In this document: one piece after another, positions 56,034-64,000 of the stretch | How positions within the stretch are numbered: the stretch's first letter is position 1 | Layout: each line of letters opens with the position of its first letter | The notes under the pieces: model-generated | The model's database searches: none | Seen by the model: only the letters and a program-made list of their open reading frames with translations | What the model was told of the DNA's origin: nothing | Translations under genes and position numbers: made by a program | Origin: Fictibacillus phosphorivorans | GTDB lineage: Bacteria; Bacillota; Bacilli; Bacillales; Fictibacillaceae | Assembly: GCF_001619875.1 (NCBI RefSeq) | Contig: NZ_LRFC01000037.1 | Span: 124,001-188,000 of the forward strand | Length of the DNA stretch: 64,000 nt | Reading direction: 5' to 3'

Positions 56034-56287
56034 GTTGATTTCCGTTCCAGATGCTCGCTTTCCGCGGGGCAGGCGGTGAGCCACATTCTTAACGTTTCAC
56101 TTTTAAGTGTCTCACCTGCCTAGTTGCAGTGGCTAGCCCCTCGAGGTCAAAAGCTAAATGGCTCAGAAGGCAAAGTGCGCCTTCCAAGTCCATTCACCTT
56201 TTGCTTTTCGAGGCTGAACGAGCCACTTCCACTTTTCGGACTGCCCGCCTGTCCCGCAGGAGTCTCCCACCTTCCACTCCAATCAAC
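56034..56287 (+). repeat. Interspersed palindromic repeat, copy H, interrupted by a second element
   Basis: Outer parts match copies D, F and G: GTTGATTTCCGTTCCAGATG, CGTTTCACTTTTAAGTGTCTC, CCCGCCTGTCCCGCAGGAGTC and CACTCCAATCAAC. After CTCACCTGCC (ends 56120) 120 bp of unrelated sequence intervene, and the repeat resumes with CTGCCCGCC at 56241. The 578-bp gap 55895-56472 is otherwise explained only by the sftA terminator. Confidence 0.92.
56121..56240. mobile_element. 120-bp structured insertion with 5-bp direct duplication, MITE-like
   Basis: Flanked by CTGCC on both sides (56116-56120 and 56241-56245), where intact copies F and G have it once. The element has imperfect inverted ends (AGTGGCTAGCCCCTCGAGG on the left against CCTCGAAAAGC and AGTGGCTCGT when the right side is reverse-complemented) and a central hairpin GAAGGC-AAAGTGC-GCCTTC. 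It encodes no protein. A non-autonomous mobile element is inferred. Confidence 0.75.
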
Positions 56288-56417
56288 TTGTCAAAGAAGC
56301 GAATGAACAAAATGATTAGAAAACAATAATCTATTAGAAAAGAGCGTTTAGAAAAAGACAAGAACTACGGATACTAGACTGCTTAGCGCTATGTTCTCAA
56401 TATGTAGAAAATGCCTC

Positions 56418-56468
56418 TCTCTTAAAAAATGAAAGAGCTGGTATCGGGCATTCCCAAGACCAGCTCTC
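56418..56468 (-). terminator. Terminator of sftA
   Basis: GAGCTGGT and ACCAGCTC form the stem (56436-56466) around a loop with its own GGGCATTCCC pairing. T-rich sequence follows on the minus strand. Confidence 0.75.
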
Positions 56469-56472
56469 CATA

Positions 56473-59193
56473 TTATTCTACACCGCTATATAGTCGACTC
56501 TCTAGCTCTTCTTGTGTTAGAAGAACATGTCTTGGTTTACTTCCCATCGCTTCAGATACTAATCCAAAGCCTTCCATCATATCTACTAATCTCGCTGCTC
56601 GGTTGTAACCGATCCTAAATCTGCGCTGCAGACTGGAAGATGAAGCCGCCCCGACTTCAATTACGTAATAACAAGCTTCTTCAAAGAGCTCATCTTCTAC
56701 TTCTGTTGTTTGCTGATGCTGAATCAGCTCTTCACGAGTAAAAAGATAATCCGTTTGATATTCTTCTTTTACGTAACGAGTCACTTCTTCGATCTCTTCG
56801 TCCGACACGAAAGTTCCTTGAATACGGACCGCTTTATTTGATCCGTTTTCCATAAATAGCATATCGCCTCGTCCTAGTAATCGCTCTGCACCACTCATAT
56901 CGAGTATGGTACGTGAATCAATTGCAGATGATACGGCAAATGCTGTTCGTGTCGGTACGTTGGCTTTAATAAGACCAGTGATGACATCAACAGATGGACG
57001 CTGTGTAGCCAGCAATAAGTGAATGCCGCAGGCTCTAGCTTTTTGAGCTATTCGGCAGATTGCTTCTTCGACTTCTTGAGGCGAAACCATCATCAAATCT
57101 GCTAACTCATCGATCACCACTACAATGTATGGCATCTTGTTTTTATAGTGCTGTTCCTCTTCCATCTTCTGATTGTATCGTTTAATCTCACGGACACCGG
57201 TTTTTGCAAATTCTTCATAACGGCGTTCCATCTCTTCAACTGCCCATTTTAATGCAGCAGTGGCCTCTTTTGCATCCGTAATAACGGGTGTTACTAGATG
57301 CGGGATATGATTGTAAGGAGCAAGTTCAACCATTTTAGGATCAACAAGCAGCAACCTTACATCTTCGGGTTTTGATTTATACAATAAGCTTACAAGAATA
57401 GAATTAATACAAACACTCTTACCTGAACCCGTAGCTCCTGCAATTAATCCATGCGGCATTTTTTGCAGATCCGTTACAACAGGTGCCCCTGATATATCTA
57501 ATCCTAGAGCAACTGTTAAAGAAGAAGCTGAGTCCTTAAATACATCATGTTCTATTATCTCACGCAGAAACACAGCTCTGCTATGCTGGTTTGGCACTTC
57601 TATACCGATTGCGTTCTTTCCTGGTATCGGCGCTTCAATTCTTATGTCTCGAGCAGCCAGACTAAGTTTTATATCATCTGTTAAATTCGTTATCTTATTT
57701 ACTTTAACACCAGGAGCAGGCTGAACTTCAAATCTTGTAACTGCAGGACCTTTTGTCATGTGTACTACTTTTGCGTTCACATTAAAATTATCTAGTGTGG
57801 ACTGCAGGGTTTGTTTTTGTTCGTTTAGCCATAGATCATCATCTTCCAGTGACACCTTTGCTTTATTTAAGAAAGAAAGTGGAACAAAAAGCTGATTTTC
57901 ACGAATTCCATCTGTGACTGGCACACTTCTTTCCGTGGTTGCTATGTGTCTGTTTTGCTGTAGTGGATGAGCTTGACTTTTGTTCGCCTGACTTTTCCGA
58001 TCCTTTTTAAGCATGAGCACATTGAACGGAACATATTGCCCGCCACTCTTTGGCGCCTCACGTTTCGGCTGAGACTCTACCTTCTGTTCTTCAATTTCTG
58101 GTATAGCTTTGTTTTCAGAAGGTATTACCTCTTCAGCAGATCTCGTTTCTTCCACTATAGAATGTTCCATGTAATTTTGATCATGCGAATTTTCAGGTTC
58201 ATTCAGATTGTTGTATGGTTCCTTAAAATCAACTGATTCTGTAACTTCTGTAAGGCGTTCAGTTTCTGAAACATCATCATATTCTTCCTCAATTTCATAC
58301 ACAGCTTCGGGCTCTGTATGAATTTCTACTGAATCTAAGGTGTAGTGCTTATCTGCCTCATTTTCTAGTAAAAGCGGGGGTGTTTCTTTTTCAGCATGCC
58401 TATGATGTTCATTTTCCCCGGTAACATCATTCTCCACCTTAGCGTTCACATGTTGAACAATTTCTTGTGAATCAATCAAGCTTTCTTTTGTTGCTGCAGG
58501 AATTGTATTTAATAATTCTTCAGGAGCTAATTCTTTGGATGGTATGTCTCTTCCTATAAACAGAATGCCTTCTGGCTTTCTCTTCCCATATCCGTACACT
58601 GGAGAAGGAACATCAGTAGGTGTAAATCTTGATTTCACTTCAGGTTGTTTATCCTTCGTAACAGGAATATCTTGTGCAGCTTTTTTGTTTCGTCTTTCAA
58701 AACCGTATACAGGAGAAGGAACATGAGTTGCTTTAAACGGTTGTCGTTTTGGCTCTTGATTGATCCCGCTTGCCTGAACAGGAGACCTTCTTTGTTCATT
58801 TTTTTGCTGCCTCTGTTCACGAACTGGCCGTTCTTCTCGATACGATTTTTCTTCCCGAATCGATTCCTTGTAAACGTTCGTTTCTTTCGGCTGGTATGTA
58901 TGTCGCTGGATGGATGGCTTTACTGTTTTTTCATCAGGAATGACAGGAAAACGGAACGGTGCATTCTCAGGATATTTATGCAACATTTTTGCAGGGTGCT
59001 GTGTATTCGATTGTGTCGGCCTTCTTGCATTATTTGCGAAAGGAGCAGGCTTTTTCTTAGGAGTGATATTCACTTCCTCAGTCCCCCGCTGTTTTTTTGC
59101 AGGCTGCTGCTGATCCTGCTCTTTCTCGTAAAAGGAGTCATCCTCATTTTCATCATCAAAAAACGTATTCATTAATTTTTTTATCCAACTCAT
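56473..59193 (-). CDS. sftA: Soluble FtsK/SpoIIIE-family DNA translocase SftA
   Basis: Septum-associated ATP-driven DNA pump that clears chromosome ends before division closes. From ATG 59193 (AGGTGAGAAA upstream) the protein is 906 aa. No N-terminal membrane helices are present, the mark of SftA rather than SpoIIIE. About 450 residues of disordered, charged linker contain two PSPVYG motifs (about 157 and 193). Walker A GATGSGKSVC is at about 583, Walker B IVVVIDELADLMM follows, and a C-terminal winged-helix gamma domain (SLQRRFRIGYNRAARLVD) reads DNA polarity. The longer frame to 59340 is not supported. Confidence 0.94.
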   Translation of the reverse strand: MSWIKKLMNTFFDDENEDDSFYEKEQDQQQPAKKQRGTEEVNITPKKKPAPFANNARRPTQSNTQHPAKMLHKYPENAPFRFPVIPDEKTVKPSIQRHTYQPKETNVYKESIREEKSYREERPVREQRQQKNEQRRSPVQASGINQEPKRQPFKATHVPSPVYGFERRNKKAAQDIPVTKDKQPEVKSRFTPTDVPSPVYGYGKRKPEGILFIGRDIPSKELAPEELLNTIPAATKESLIDSQEIVQHVNAKVENDVTGENEHHRHAEKETPPLLLENEADKHYTLDSVEIHTEPEAVYEIEEEYDDVSETERLTEVTESVDFKEPYNNLNEPENSHDQNYMEHSIVEETRSAEEVIPSENKAIPEIEEQKVESQPKREAPKSGGQYVPFNVLMLKKDRKSQANKSQAHPLQQNRHIATTERSVPVTDGIRENQLFVPLSFLNKAKVSLEDDDLWLNEQKQTLQSTLDNFNVNAKVVHMTKGPAVTRFEVQPAPGVKVNKITNLTDDIKLSLAARDIRIEAPIPGKNAIGIEVPNQHSRAVFLREIIEHDVFKDSASSLTVALGLDISGAPVVTDLQKMPHGLIAGATGSGKSVCINSILVSLLYKSKPEDVRLLLVDPKMVELAPYNHIPHLVTPVITDAKEATAALKWAVEEMERRYEEFAKTGVREIKRYNQKMEEEQHYKNKMPYIVVVIDELADLMMVSPQEVEEAICRIAQKARACGIHLLLATQRPSVDVITGLIKANVPTRTAFAVSSAIDSRTILDMSGAERLLGRGDMLFMENGSNKAVRIQGTFVSDEEIEEVTRYVKEEYQTDYLFTREELIQHQQTTEVEDELFEEACYYVIEVGAASSSSLQRRFRIGYNRAARLVDMMEGFGLVSEAMGSKPRHVLLTQEELESRLYSGVE

Positions 59194-59298
59194 TTTCTCA
59201 CCTATTTCTGTTGGTTGTTTCTTTATTGTAGCGAAAATAGAAGAGAAACAATAGTATAAATATTTTCTATAGCACATACGTGTGAAAAAGATAAGAAT

Positions 59299-59331
59299 AA
59301 AAACCACTAGAGGCTCTAGCGGCTTTTTATT
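59299..59331 (-). terminator. Terminator of ytpQ
   Basis: Minus strand GCCGCTAGAG-C-CTCTAGTGGT then TTTT, between the ytpQ stop and sftA start. Confidence 0.65.
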
Positions 59332-59336
59332 GTCTA

Positions 59337-60149
59337 TCAATCAGTTGTTTCATCTTCTACTGGTTTGTTCTTTGCTAGTATAAAGATTGGTTCCAACTCT
59401 TTGTTTTCATATAAAAAAGGTAATGCTGTAACCGGAACCCGCCCATTCATAAAGAATTGCATGGCCATCTGAGCTAAGATGTCATAACCTTGTTTGTTTC
59501 TGATATCCCCAATAATTAGTACATCCTGATGTGGTACAGCCACAGCCATTTCACCAATAATCTTTTTCTTCATATCTTCTAAGAAATTTGCATTTAAAAT
59601 TCTGCTCGCATCATATCCATCATTATGATTTAAGAAGTAGAACGTATTGCCTGCAACCTGGTCCTCTTTATACTCTGTTGCCAAGCGTTTTACATTAAAT
59701 CTAGCTGCATCAAGAACTTGAGACTCATCCACTTTTAACTCCGTCATCTTATCTTTCGTTAAAAGTTTATAGGTTTTGCCTAGGTCTAAAGCATAATATA
59801 TTCTTGTTTCAGCTGTATGTTCTTGATAAAAAAGCAGTTCTCCTTCAGGTGTTTCTAAAGGAAAAGATGCCGAGCGTATTACAGGAAAAATAGTGGACAA
59901 CGGGTTGTTGTCAGCCTGTTGATGTGCAGCTTTTAATCCTTCTTCAACGTAATAAACAAGCTTGTCAAGGAGCGCATCTTTTTCCTTTGACCAGCGTGCA
60001 CTTAGTCCTCCAAGCGAAAGAGAAACCCCCTTCCCTGTTTTCTTGTCTGTTATTCGAAGTGTCTCATCTTCTCTATCGTACGCAAACTCACGATCAGTAC
60101 CAGATAGTCTTTCTTCTAATGTCTTTTTCAGTTTGATTGAACTGCTCAT
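59337..60149 (-). CDS. ytpQ: YtpQ, DUF1444 family protein
   Basis: A 270-aa soluble protein with the DUF1444 pattern: charged N-terminus, a ITDKKTGKGVSLSLGGL segment and a second half containing FYFLNHNDGYDASRILN and DVLIIGDIRNKQGYDIL. Function unknown. Upstream of sftA and near ytpP, as in B. subtilis. Confidence 0.88.
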   Translation of the reverse strand: MSSSIKLKKTLEERLSGTDREFAYDREDETLRITDKKTGKGVSLSLGGLSARWSKEKDALLDKLVYYVEEGLKAAHQQADNNPLSTIFPVIRSASFPLETPEGELLFYQEHTAETRIYYALDLGKTYKLLTKDKMTELKVDESQVLDAARFNVKRLATEYKEDQVAGNTFYFLNHNDGYDASRILNANFLEDMKKKIIGEMAVAVPHQDVLIIGDIRNKQGYDILAQMAMQFFMNGRVPVTALPFLYENKELEPIFILAKNKPVEDETTD

Positions 60150-60190
60150 TTTTTTCCTCCTTTCTGTATGCCTAAATCACTACTTAACGT

Positions 60191-60217
60191 GAAAAACCTC
60201 CGAACGGAGGTTTTTCA
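60191..60217 (-). terminator. Terminator of the queF-like gene
   Basis: GAAAAACCTCCG-AA-CGGAGGTTTTTC, a near-perfect palindrome directly after the queF-like stop. Confidence 0.88.
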
Positions 60218-60218
60218 A

Positions 60219-60644
60219 TTACTTGCTGCTATCTTCTTTATATTCTACTACTACTTCTGTTCCTAGTCCGCCACGAGCGTTCCAGTTTCCAGTAACCTTT
60301 AAATATTTTGGTTTTAAGAGTTTAGCAAGGTCTTCCATAATACGGTTCGTTGCATGCTCTTGGTAGATTCCAACATTACGGTAAGAAGTTAAATAATATT
60401 TTAAAGATTTCATTTCCACTAGATCTTCGTTTGGAATATAGCTGATGATAATATCAGCAAAATCCGGAAGGCCTGACCATGGGCATACAGATGTGAATTC
60501 TGTTGTCGGAATTGTTACTAGTGTATCTTTTCCTACGTATTCGTAAGGAATTGTTTCTAATATATCAACTAGGATTACATTTTCATCTTGAATATCAAAA
60601 CGTATTCCTTCATATTTGCTGTGATTCACTTCAACTTTAGCCAT
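60219..60644 (-). CDS. queF: NADPH-dependent 7-cyano-7-deazaguanine reductase-like protein
   Basis: QueF reduces preQ0 to preQ1 for queuosine tRNA modification (T-fold). The 141-aa product keeps the QueF hallmarks: nucleophile Cys54 in TEFTSVCPWSG, Asp61 in LPDFAD, the NADPH motif VEMKSLKYY (E77-Y84) and Glu96 in YQEH, then NWNARGG. It is shorter than B. subtilis QueF (about 165 aa), and the canonical SLCP-TGQPDFA pattern is altered. It could be a paralog with another role. The rest of queCDEF is not here. Confidence 0.72.
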   Translation of the reverse strand: MAKVEVNHSKYEGIRFDIQDENVILVDILETIPYEYVGKDTLVTIPTTEFTSVCPWSGLPDFADIIISYIPNEDLVEMKSLKYYLTSYRNVGIYQEHATNRIMEDLAKLLKPKYLKVTGNWNARGGLGTEVVVEYKEDSSK

Positions 60645-60706
60645 TTTAAAAAACTTCCCTTCACACTAAAAAATCATTTTTTGTTATTATAACATACTCT
60701 TATAAC

Positions 60707-61033
60707 CTATTTTGCAGGAATGTTAAGCTCTTCTAAAAAGGCAACGATCTGCTCTTTTGTCTTTCGCTCTTTATTCACATAGCGTCCAATTTCTTTGCCA
60801 TCGTTAAAAGCAACGAAACTCGGAATGCCAAAGATATCTAGCTCTTGGCAAAGCTCGATCAACTCATCTCGATCTACATAAACAAATTGACAGCTTGAAA
60901 ATTCTTCCTCGATCTCAGGAAGTATAGGCTTGATCACTACACAGTCAGGGCACCAGTCTGCAGAAAAGACAGCTACTGTTACACCACTTTTAATCGTATC
61001 TTGAAATTGCTCAATTGACTTTATGTTTTCCAT
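60707..61033 (-). CDS. ytpP: Thioredoxin family protein YtpP
   Basis: A 108-aa thioredoxin-fold protein with active site WCPDC (Cys28, Cys31) and the cis-proline GIPSF (about 74-78). No signal peptide, so cytoplasmic. It lies near ytpQ and sftA as in B. subtilis. Confidence 0.9.
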   Translation of the reverse strand: MENIKSIEQFQDTIKSGVTVAVFSADWCPDCVVIKPILPEIEEEFSSCQFVYVDRDELIELCQELDIFGIPSFVAFNDGKEIGRYVNKERKTKEQIVAFLEELNIPAK

Positions 61034-61046
61034 CGTATATAACTCC

Positions 61047-62054
61047 CTATTGATTCAGCTTCATATCGCCGAATTTAATATAACCCTTTTTTCTTAACCA
61101 CTCAGAAATCACAAGACTTATGATAATAGGTCCTGCAAAATGCAAAATAAATATAGCAAGAAACGTTTCAAAGGTAAAGCCCATTGTCCTGAGCGTCATA
61201 ATTTGCCCCACAAGTCCGCTTGTACCCATTCCTGCTCCTGCCGGAATGTTCTCCATCTTAAAGTAAAGCGTCCCGATCGGCGCTAACACAATTCCAGCAA
61301 TGGTCGGTGGAATTAATATGTATGGGTTTTTCACCACATTCGGAAATTGAAGTTTTGACGTACCAATTCCTTGTGTAAACCAGCCGCCAAATCCATTTTC
61401 TCTAAAAGAACTGGTAGCAAAACCGATCATTTGCGCTGCACACCCTATCGTTGCTGCTCCTGCAGCAAGACCTTCAAGACCCAGCATCATTGCTATAGCA
61501 GCTGAAGATATAGGGCCTGTTAATGCAAATCCTAGCAAAACAGCTACTAAAATCCCCATAACGAAAGGTCTTTGATCAGTAGACCACATGACAAGCTGAC
61601 CAAATCCTTTCATAAACTGATCGATTCCTGGTCCGATGAAAGTAGCTACCGTATAACCTGTAAGTATGGTTACAGCGGGTGTTACGAGAATATCAAACTT
61701 AGTTTCTCCAGATACAAGCTTTCCAACCTCGACCGCAATCACAGCTGCAACGTAACATCCTGCAACACTTCCTAATTCAGCTCCAGCTGCCCCAGCAATA
61801 CCGCTTGAGAACATGACAAGCGGAGGTGCTTTTAATCCAAATGCTACTGCAGTTCCAATGACAGGACCCATCAGCGTCATCGCTAGCTGCCCCATTTCAG
61901 TAAAGTAAGGAATGGAAAGCTCTTCGCCGATGGTTTTTAAAATCAAGCCTACAATAAGTGAGGACATCAGACCAAGTGCAAAATATTGAAACCCCGTGAT
62001 GAAATATATTTTAGGAGATAGACTTACTCCCTTTTTTTGCAGAAAATCCCTCAT
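61047..62054 (-). CDS. PTS-EIIC-like membrane transporter (PTS_EIIC_2 family)
   Basis: A 335-aa integral membrane protein with about eight to nine hydrophobic segments, rich in Gly/Ala (GIAGAAGAELGSVAGCYVAA, GLAAGAATIGCAAQMIGFAT). Resembles stand-alone PTS IIC-type permeases without A or B domains. Substrate unknown. ATG 62054 follows AAGGAG; the frame extends to 62132 without support. It ends 13 bp before ytpP on the same strand. Confidence 0.75.
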   Translation of the reverse strand: MRDFLQKKGVSLSPKIYFITGFQYFALGLMSSLIVGLILKTIGEELSIPYFTEMGQLAMTLMGPVIGTAVAFGLKAPPLVMFSSGIAGAAGAELGSVAGCYVAAVIAVEVGKLVSGETKFDILVTPAVTILTGYTVATFIGPGIDQFMKGFGQLVMWSTDQRPFVMGILVAVLLGFALTGPISSAAIAMMLGLEGLAAGAATIGCAAQMIGFATSSFRENGFGGWFTQGIGTSKLQFPNVVKNPYILIPPTIAGIVLAPIGTLYFKMENIPAGAGMGTSGLVGQIMTLRTMGFTFETFLAIFILHFAGPIIISLVISEWLRKKGYIKFGDMKLNQ

Positions 62055-62226
62055 GTTATTAACTCCTTCTACATTTCTGATAATGCATGTTCCTAAACCA
62101 TTATATCTTGTTTCACCTATGTGTAAAGACACCTGTCAATACGAAGAGAATACTTCCTCTTTCTTTTACTTTTAAACGTAAACTTATTTGAAAAAAAGCC
62201 GATAAAATGGCAGGGAGGGATACATT

Positions 62227-64000
62227 TTGAACACGTCGATTCGTAAAAGAGTACAATTAATGCTTCTTATCAGTTTAGCCGGAATGATTCTATTACTTGC
62301 ATTTATCGGATTATTTTTATGGCAGAACACCCAGATGGAGAAAGATAGAGAAAATCTACAGCTCTCATTACTGTCCAGCAATGATATCCGAAGTTCGTTT
62401 AATGAGGTACGCAAACAAGAACAAGAATACTTAAGGAAACCAAGCCAGGAATCCAAACAGAACGTATTGTCTTTACATAGCAACTTGCAAAAAGAAACAA
62501 GCAAAGTTGTTAAAGAGACCAACAATCCATCACTAAAAGGGATTGAAAAAGACCTATCCGCTTACAAGACATCGTTTGATTCTGCGACAGGTTTGACCAT
62601 CCAGCTGAATTCATTAAAACAGATGATGACTGATACTTCTAACGAATTTTATGAAACAGTTAAAAGCATGAACGATCAAGCCTTACTAATTAATCTTTTG
62701 CAAATGCAAACGTATGAAAAAGAAGTTCACATCAAATATGACAGCACTTCTGTCAATAATTTTAAAGAAAGTGCCGTAGCCTTTGATCGAATGTTAGATG
62801 AAAAAAATCTCCCTGCGGAACAATTATCAGCTTTTAAATCAAAATTGTTAAAGTATACAACTTCTGCGGATTCGATTCAAACGATTACTAAAAGAATCGA
62901 CGATGACGTGAAGACTTTTGAGCAGATTGCGGGTGTTGTGGATCAGTCAACCGCAGATGCAGAAAAAAGCTTGCAAAAAGAGAACGAACAACTAACCAAA
63001 AAACAAAAATCCGTTAAGTTTTGGCTTACGATCAGCTTAATCGGGTTAAGCATTTTGATCCTATCCATTTTAAGTGTTATTGGCGTATGGCTCATGCGTT
63101 CTATCCAGTCCTCTATCTCCTCTCTAAAAGAAGGGGCAGCTGTTATTGGTGATGGCGATCTATCTTATCGTGTGGAAACTCATGCTAAAGATGAGATGGG
63201 TGAATTAGCACAGACCTTTAATAAAATGGCAGAAAAAATGCAAAAATCAATGACTGAAGTAAAATATGCAGCTGAAAAATTAACAAGTTCTTCTCAAAAC
63301 TTAGCAGCAGTATCCGAGGAAACAACTGCTCAAAGTGATGAAGTAACGGAAGCGATTTCTCAAGTTGCAACAGGTGCCCAAAGTCAGGCAGATCACTTGC
63401 AAGAATGTACATTATTATTATCAGGAGTCACGGAATCCATTAAAGAGACGGCAATCATCAGTGATGAGATCTCGGTCGATGCTCAAAAAGCTGAAAACGA
63501 TGGAAAAGCCGGTACTAATATCGTTCAACAACTAAATACCCATTCTGAAAACTTTTTAGAATTAGCACAAAGCCTTATTTCAGAAATTCAAGATGCGAGC
63601 GAACAGTCCAAACAAATTAATTCTATTGTTGAAACGATCCAAGAAATAGCAGGAAGCACTGATCTTCTTGCCCTGAATGCAGCGATAGAATCTGCAAGAG
63701 CGGGTGAAGCAGGAAGAGGCTTTTCAGTAGTTGCAAGCGAAGTAAGAAAGCTTGCTGAGCGTTCTAAAAATGAAGCCCTTAGAATTCAGCGGCTCGTTAA
63801 ATCGATGACAACTCAAATGGAATTGTTATCAAAAGAGACAGTCCGTTTTGAGCAGTATCGGATTGATCAAGTAGCTTCTGTTCAACAAACAGAAAAAGCG
63901 TTCAGCAGCATCATTCAAAATGTATCACAGATTAACGGAAGAATCTCTCAAGTTAAGAGTGCTATCAACAGAGTTGATTCAGCGAATGAAAACTTATCTG
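62227..64000 (+). CDS. Methyl-accepting chemotaxis protein, truncated at the right edge
   Basis: Membrane receptor that feeds CheA/CheW signalling. Starts at TTG 62227 after GGGAGGGA; at least 591 codons are present and the end lies outside the window. Order: transmembrane 1 (about 11-31), an extracytoplasmic helical sensor region (about 33-255), transmembrane 2 (about 263-290), a HAMP domain (about 290-345) and the signalling coiled coil. The hairpin tip contains [20 protein letters not shown], the universal MCP signature. The ligand is unknown. Confidence 0.92.
   Translation, partial: MNTSIRKRVQLMLLISLAGMILLLAFIGLFLWQNTQMEKDRENLQLSLLSSNDIRSSFNEVRKQEQEYLRKPSQESKQNVLSLHSNLQKETSKVVKETNNPSLKGIEKDLSAYKTSFDSATGLTIQLNSLKQMMTDTSNEFYETVKSMNDQALLINLLQMQTYEKEVHIKYDSTSVNNFKESAVAFDRMLDEKNLPAEQLSAFKSKLLKYTTSADSIQTITKRIDDDVKTFEQIAGVVDQSTADAEKSLQKENEQLTKKQKSVKFWLTISLIGLSILILSILSVIGVWLMRSIQSSISSLKEGAAVIGDGDLSYRVETHAKDEMGELAQTFNKMAEKMQKSMTEVKYAAEKLTSSSQNLAAVSEETTAQSDEVTEAISQVATGAQSQADHLQECTLLLSGVTESIKETAIISDEISVDAQKAENDGKAGTNIVQQLNTHSENFLELAQSLISEIQDASEQSKQINSIVETIQEIAGSTDLLALNAAIESARAGEAGRGFSVVASEVRKLAERSKNEALRIQRLVKSMTTQMELLSKETVRFEQYRIDQVASVQQTEKAFSSIIQNVSQINGRISQVKSAINRVDSANENLS

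Noticed and set aside
3596-56287. Possible CRISPR array from the repeated sequences
   Set aside because: Copies are kilobases apart, about 130 bp long, in both orientations and without spacers or cas genes.
55899-56329. Several small open frames across 55899-56329, including peptides starting MAHRLPRGKR
   Set aside because: They are translations of repeat copy H; the same peptide pattern occurs in copy G. No ribosome sites.
58645-59175. 176-codon open frame antisense to sftA
   Set aside because: It is a shadow of the low-complexity sftA linker, with Phe/Leu/Arg-rich composition and no ribosome site.

Overview
The window is a chromosomal segment of a low-GC, endospore-forming Bacillaceae bacterium. 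Spore genes (ytrH/ytrI, gerW/ytfJ, an alpha/beta SASP), bacillithiol-type YtxJ, CcpA, a tyrS T-box and strong AGGAGG ribosome sites all point to this. Gene order follows the Bacillus subtilis dnaE-argGH-ackA-thiI-ezrA-rpsD-acsA-ccpA-murC-sftA region closely, with several local insertions and losses. The genus cannot be fixed from sequence alone; a Fictibacillus-like or other non-subtilis Bacillaceae is a guess. No phage, plasmid, IS transposase, CRISPR array, rRNA or tRNA was seen.

Layout. 1-81: promoter and GntR-type operator for a gene outside the left edge. 82-6.4 kb: dnaE, sporulation pair ytrH-ytrI, an unknown 61-aa gene, nrnA, ytpI. 6.6-13.4 kb: ytoI, a small membrane gene, ytkL, ald, a 53-aa gene and the argGH operon with ARG-box-like sites. 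13.5-21.4 kb: an unknown 104-aa gene, moaB, an EcsC-family gene, a GNAT gene, ackA with a cre site, ytxK, tpx, ytfI-gerW, nadF. 21.5-29.8 kb: ytcJ, ytcI, an SASP gene, thiI with its cysteine desulfurase, ezrA. 30-36.7 kb: hisJ, refZ, ytsP, a methionine gamma-lyase-like gene, rpsD, an aldo/keto reductase, tyrS with T-box. 37.3-48.1 kb: a class A PBP, acsA divergent from acuABC, mtnN, ccpA, aroA. 48.2-62.1 kb: a large FtsA/PilM-like protein, ytxGHJ, an M29 aminopeptidase, murC, a nicotinate phosphoribosyltransferase, sftA, ytpQ, a queF-like gene, ytpP and a PTS-IIC-like transporter. A methyl-accepting chemotaxis protein runs off the right edge.

Genes that work together: AckA, AcsA, AcuA (AcsA acetylase), AcuC (deacetylase) and CcpA form an acetate/carbon-overflow module, with cre-like sites at ackA, between acsA and acuA, and at the methionine lyase gene. 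ThiI and its desulfurase make 4-thiouridine and thiamine sulfur. EzrA, RefZ, SftA, MurC, PBP1A and the FtsA-like protein make the region rich in division and envelope functions.

The most unusual content is non-coding: seven copies of a roughly 130-bp imperfectly palindromic interspersed repeat, in two central-hairpin subtypes. One copy sits inside the tyrS leader between the T-box terminator and the start codon. One is interrupted by a different 120-bp structured element flanked by a 5-bp direct duplication. Other points to check are a four-unit 21-bp-period array at 44614-44697 and the FtsA/PilM-like protein with a C-terminal extension of about 335 residues.
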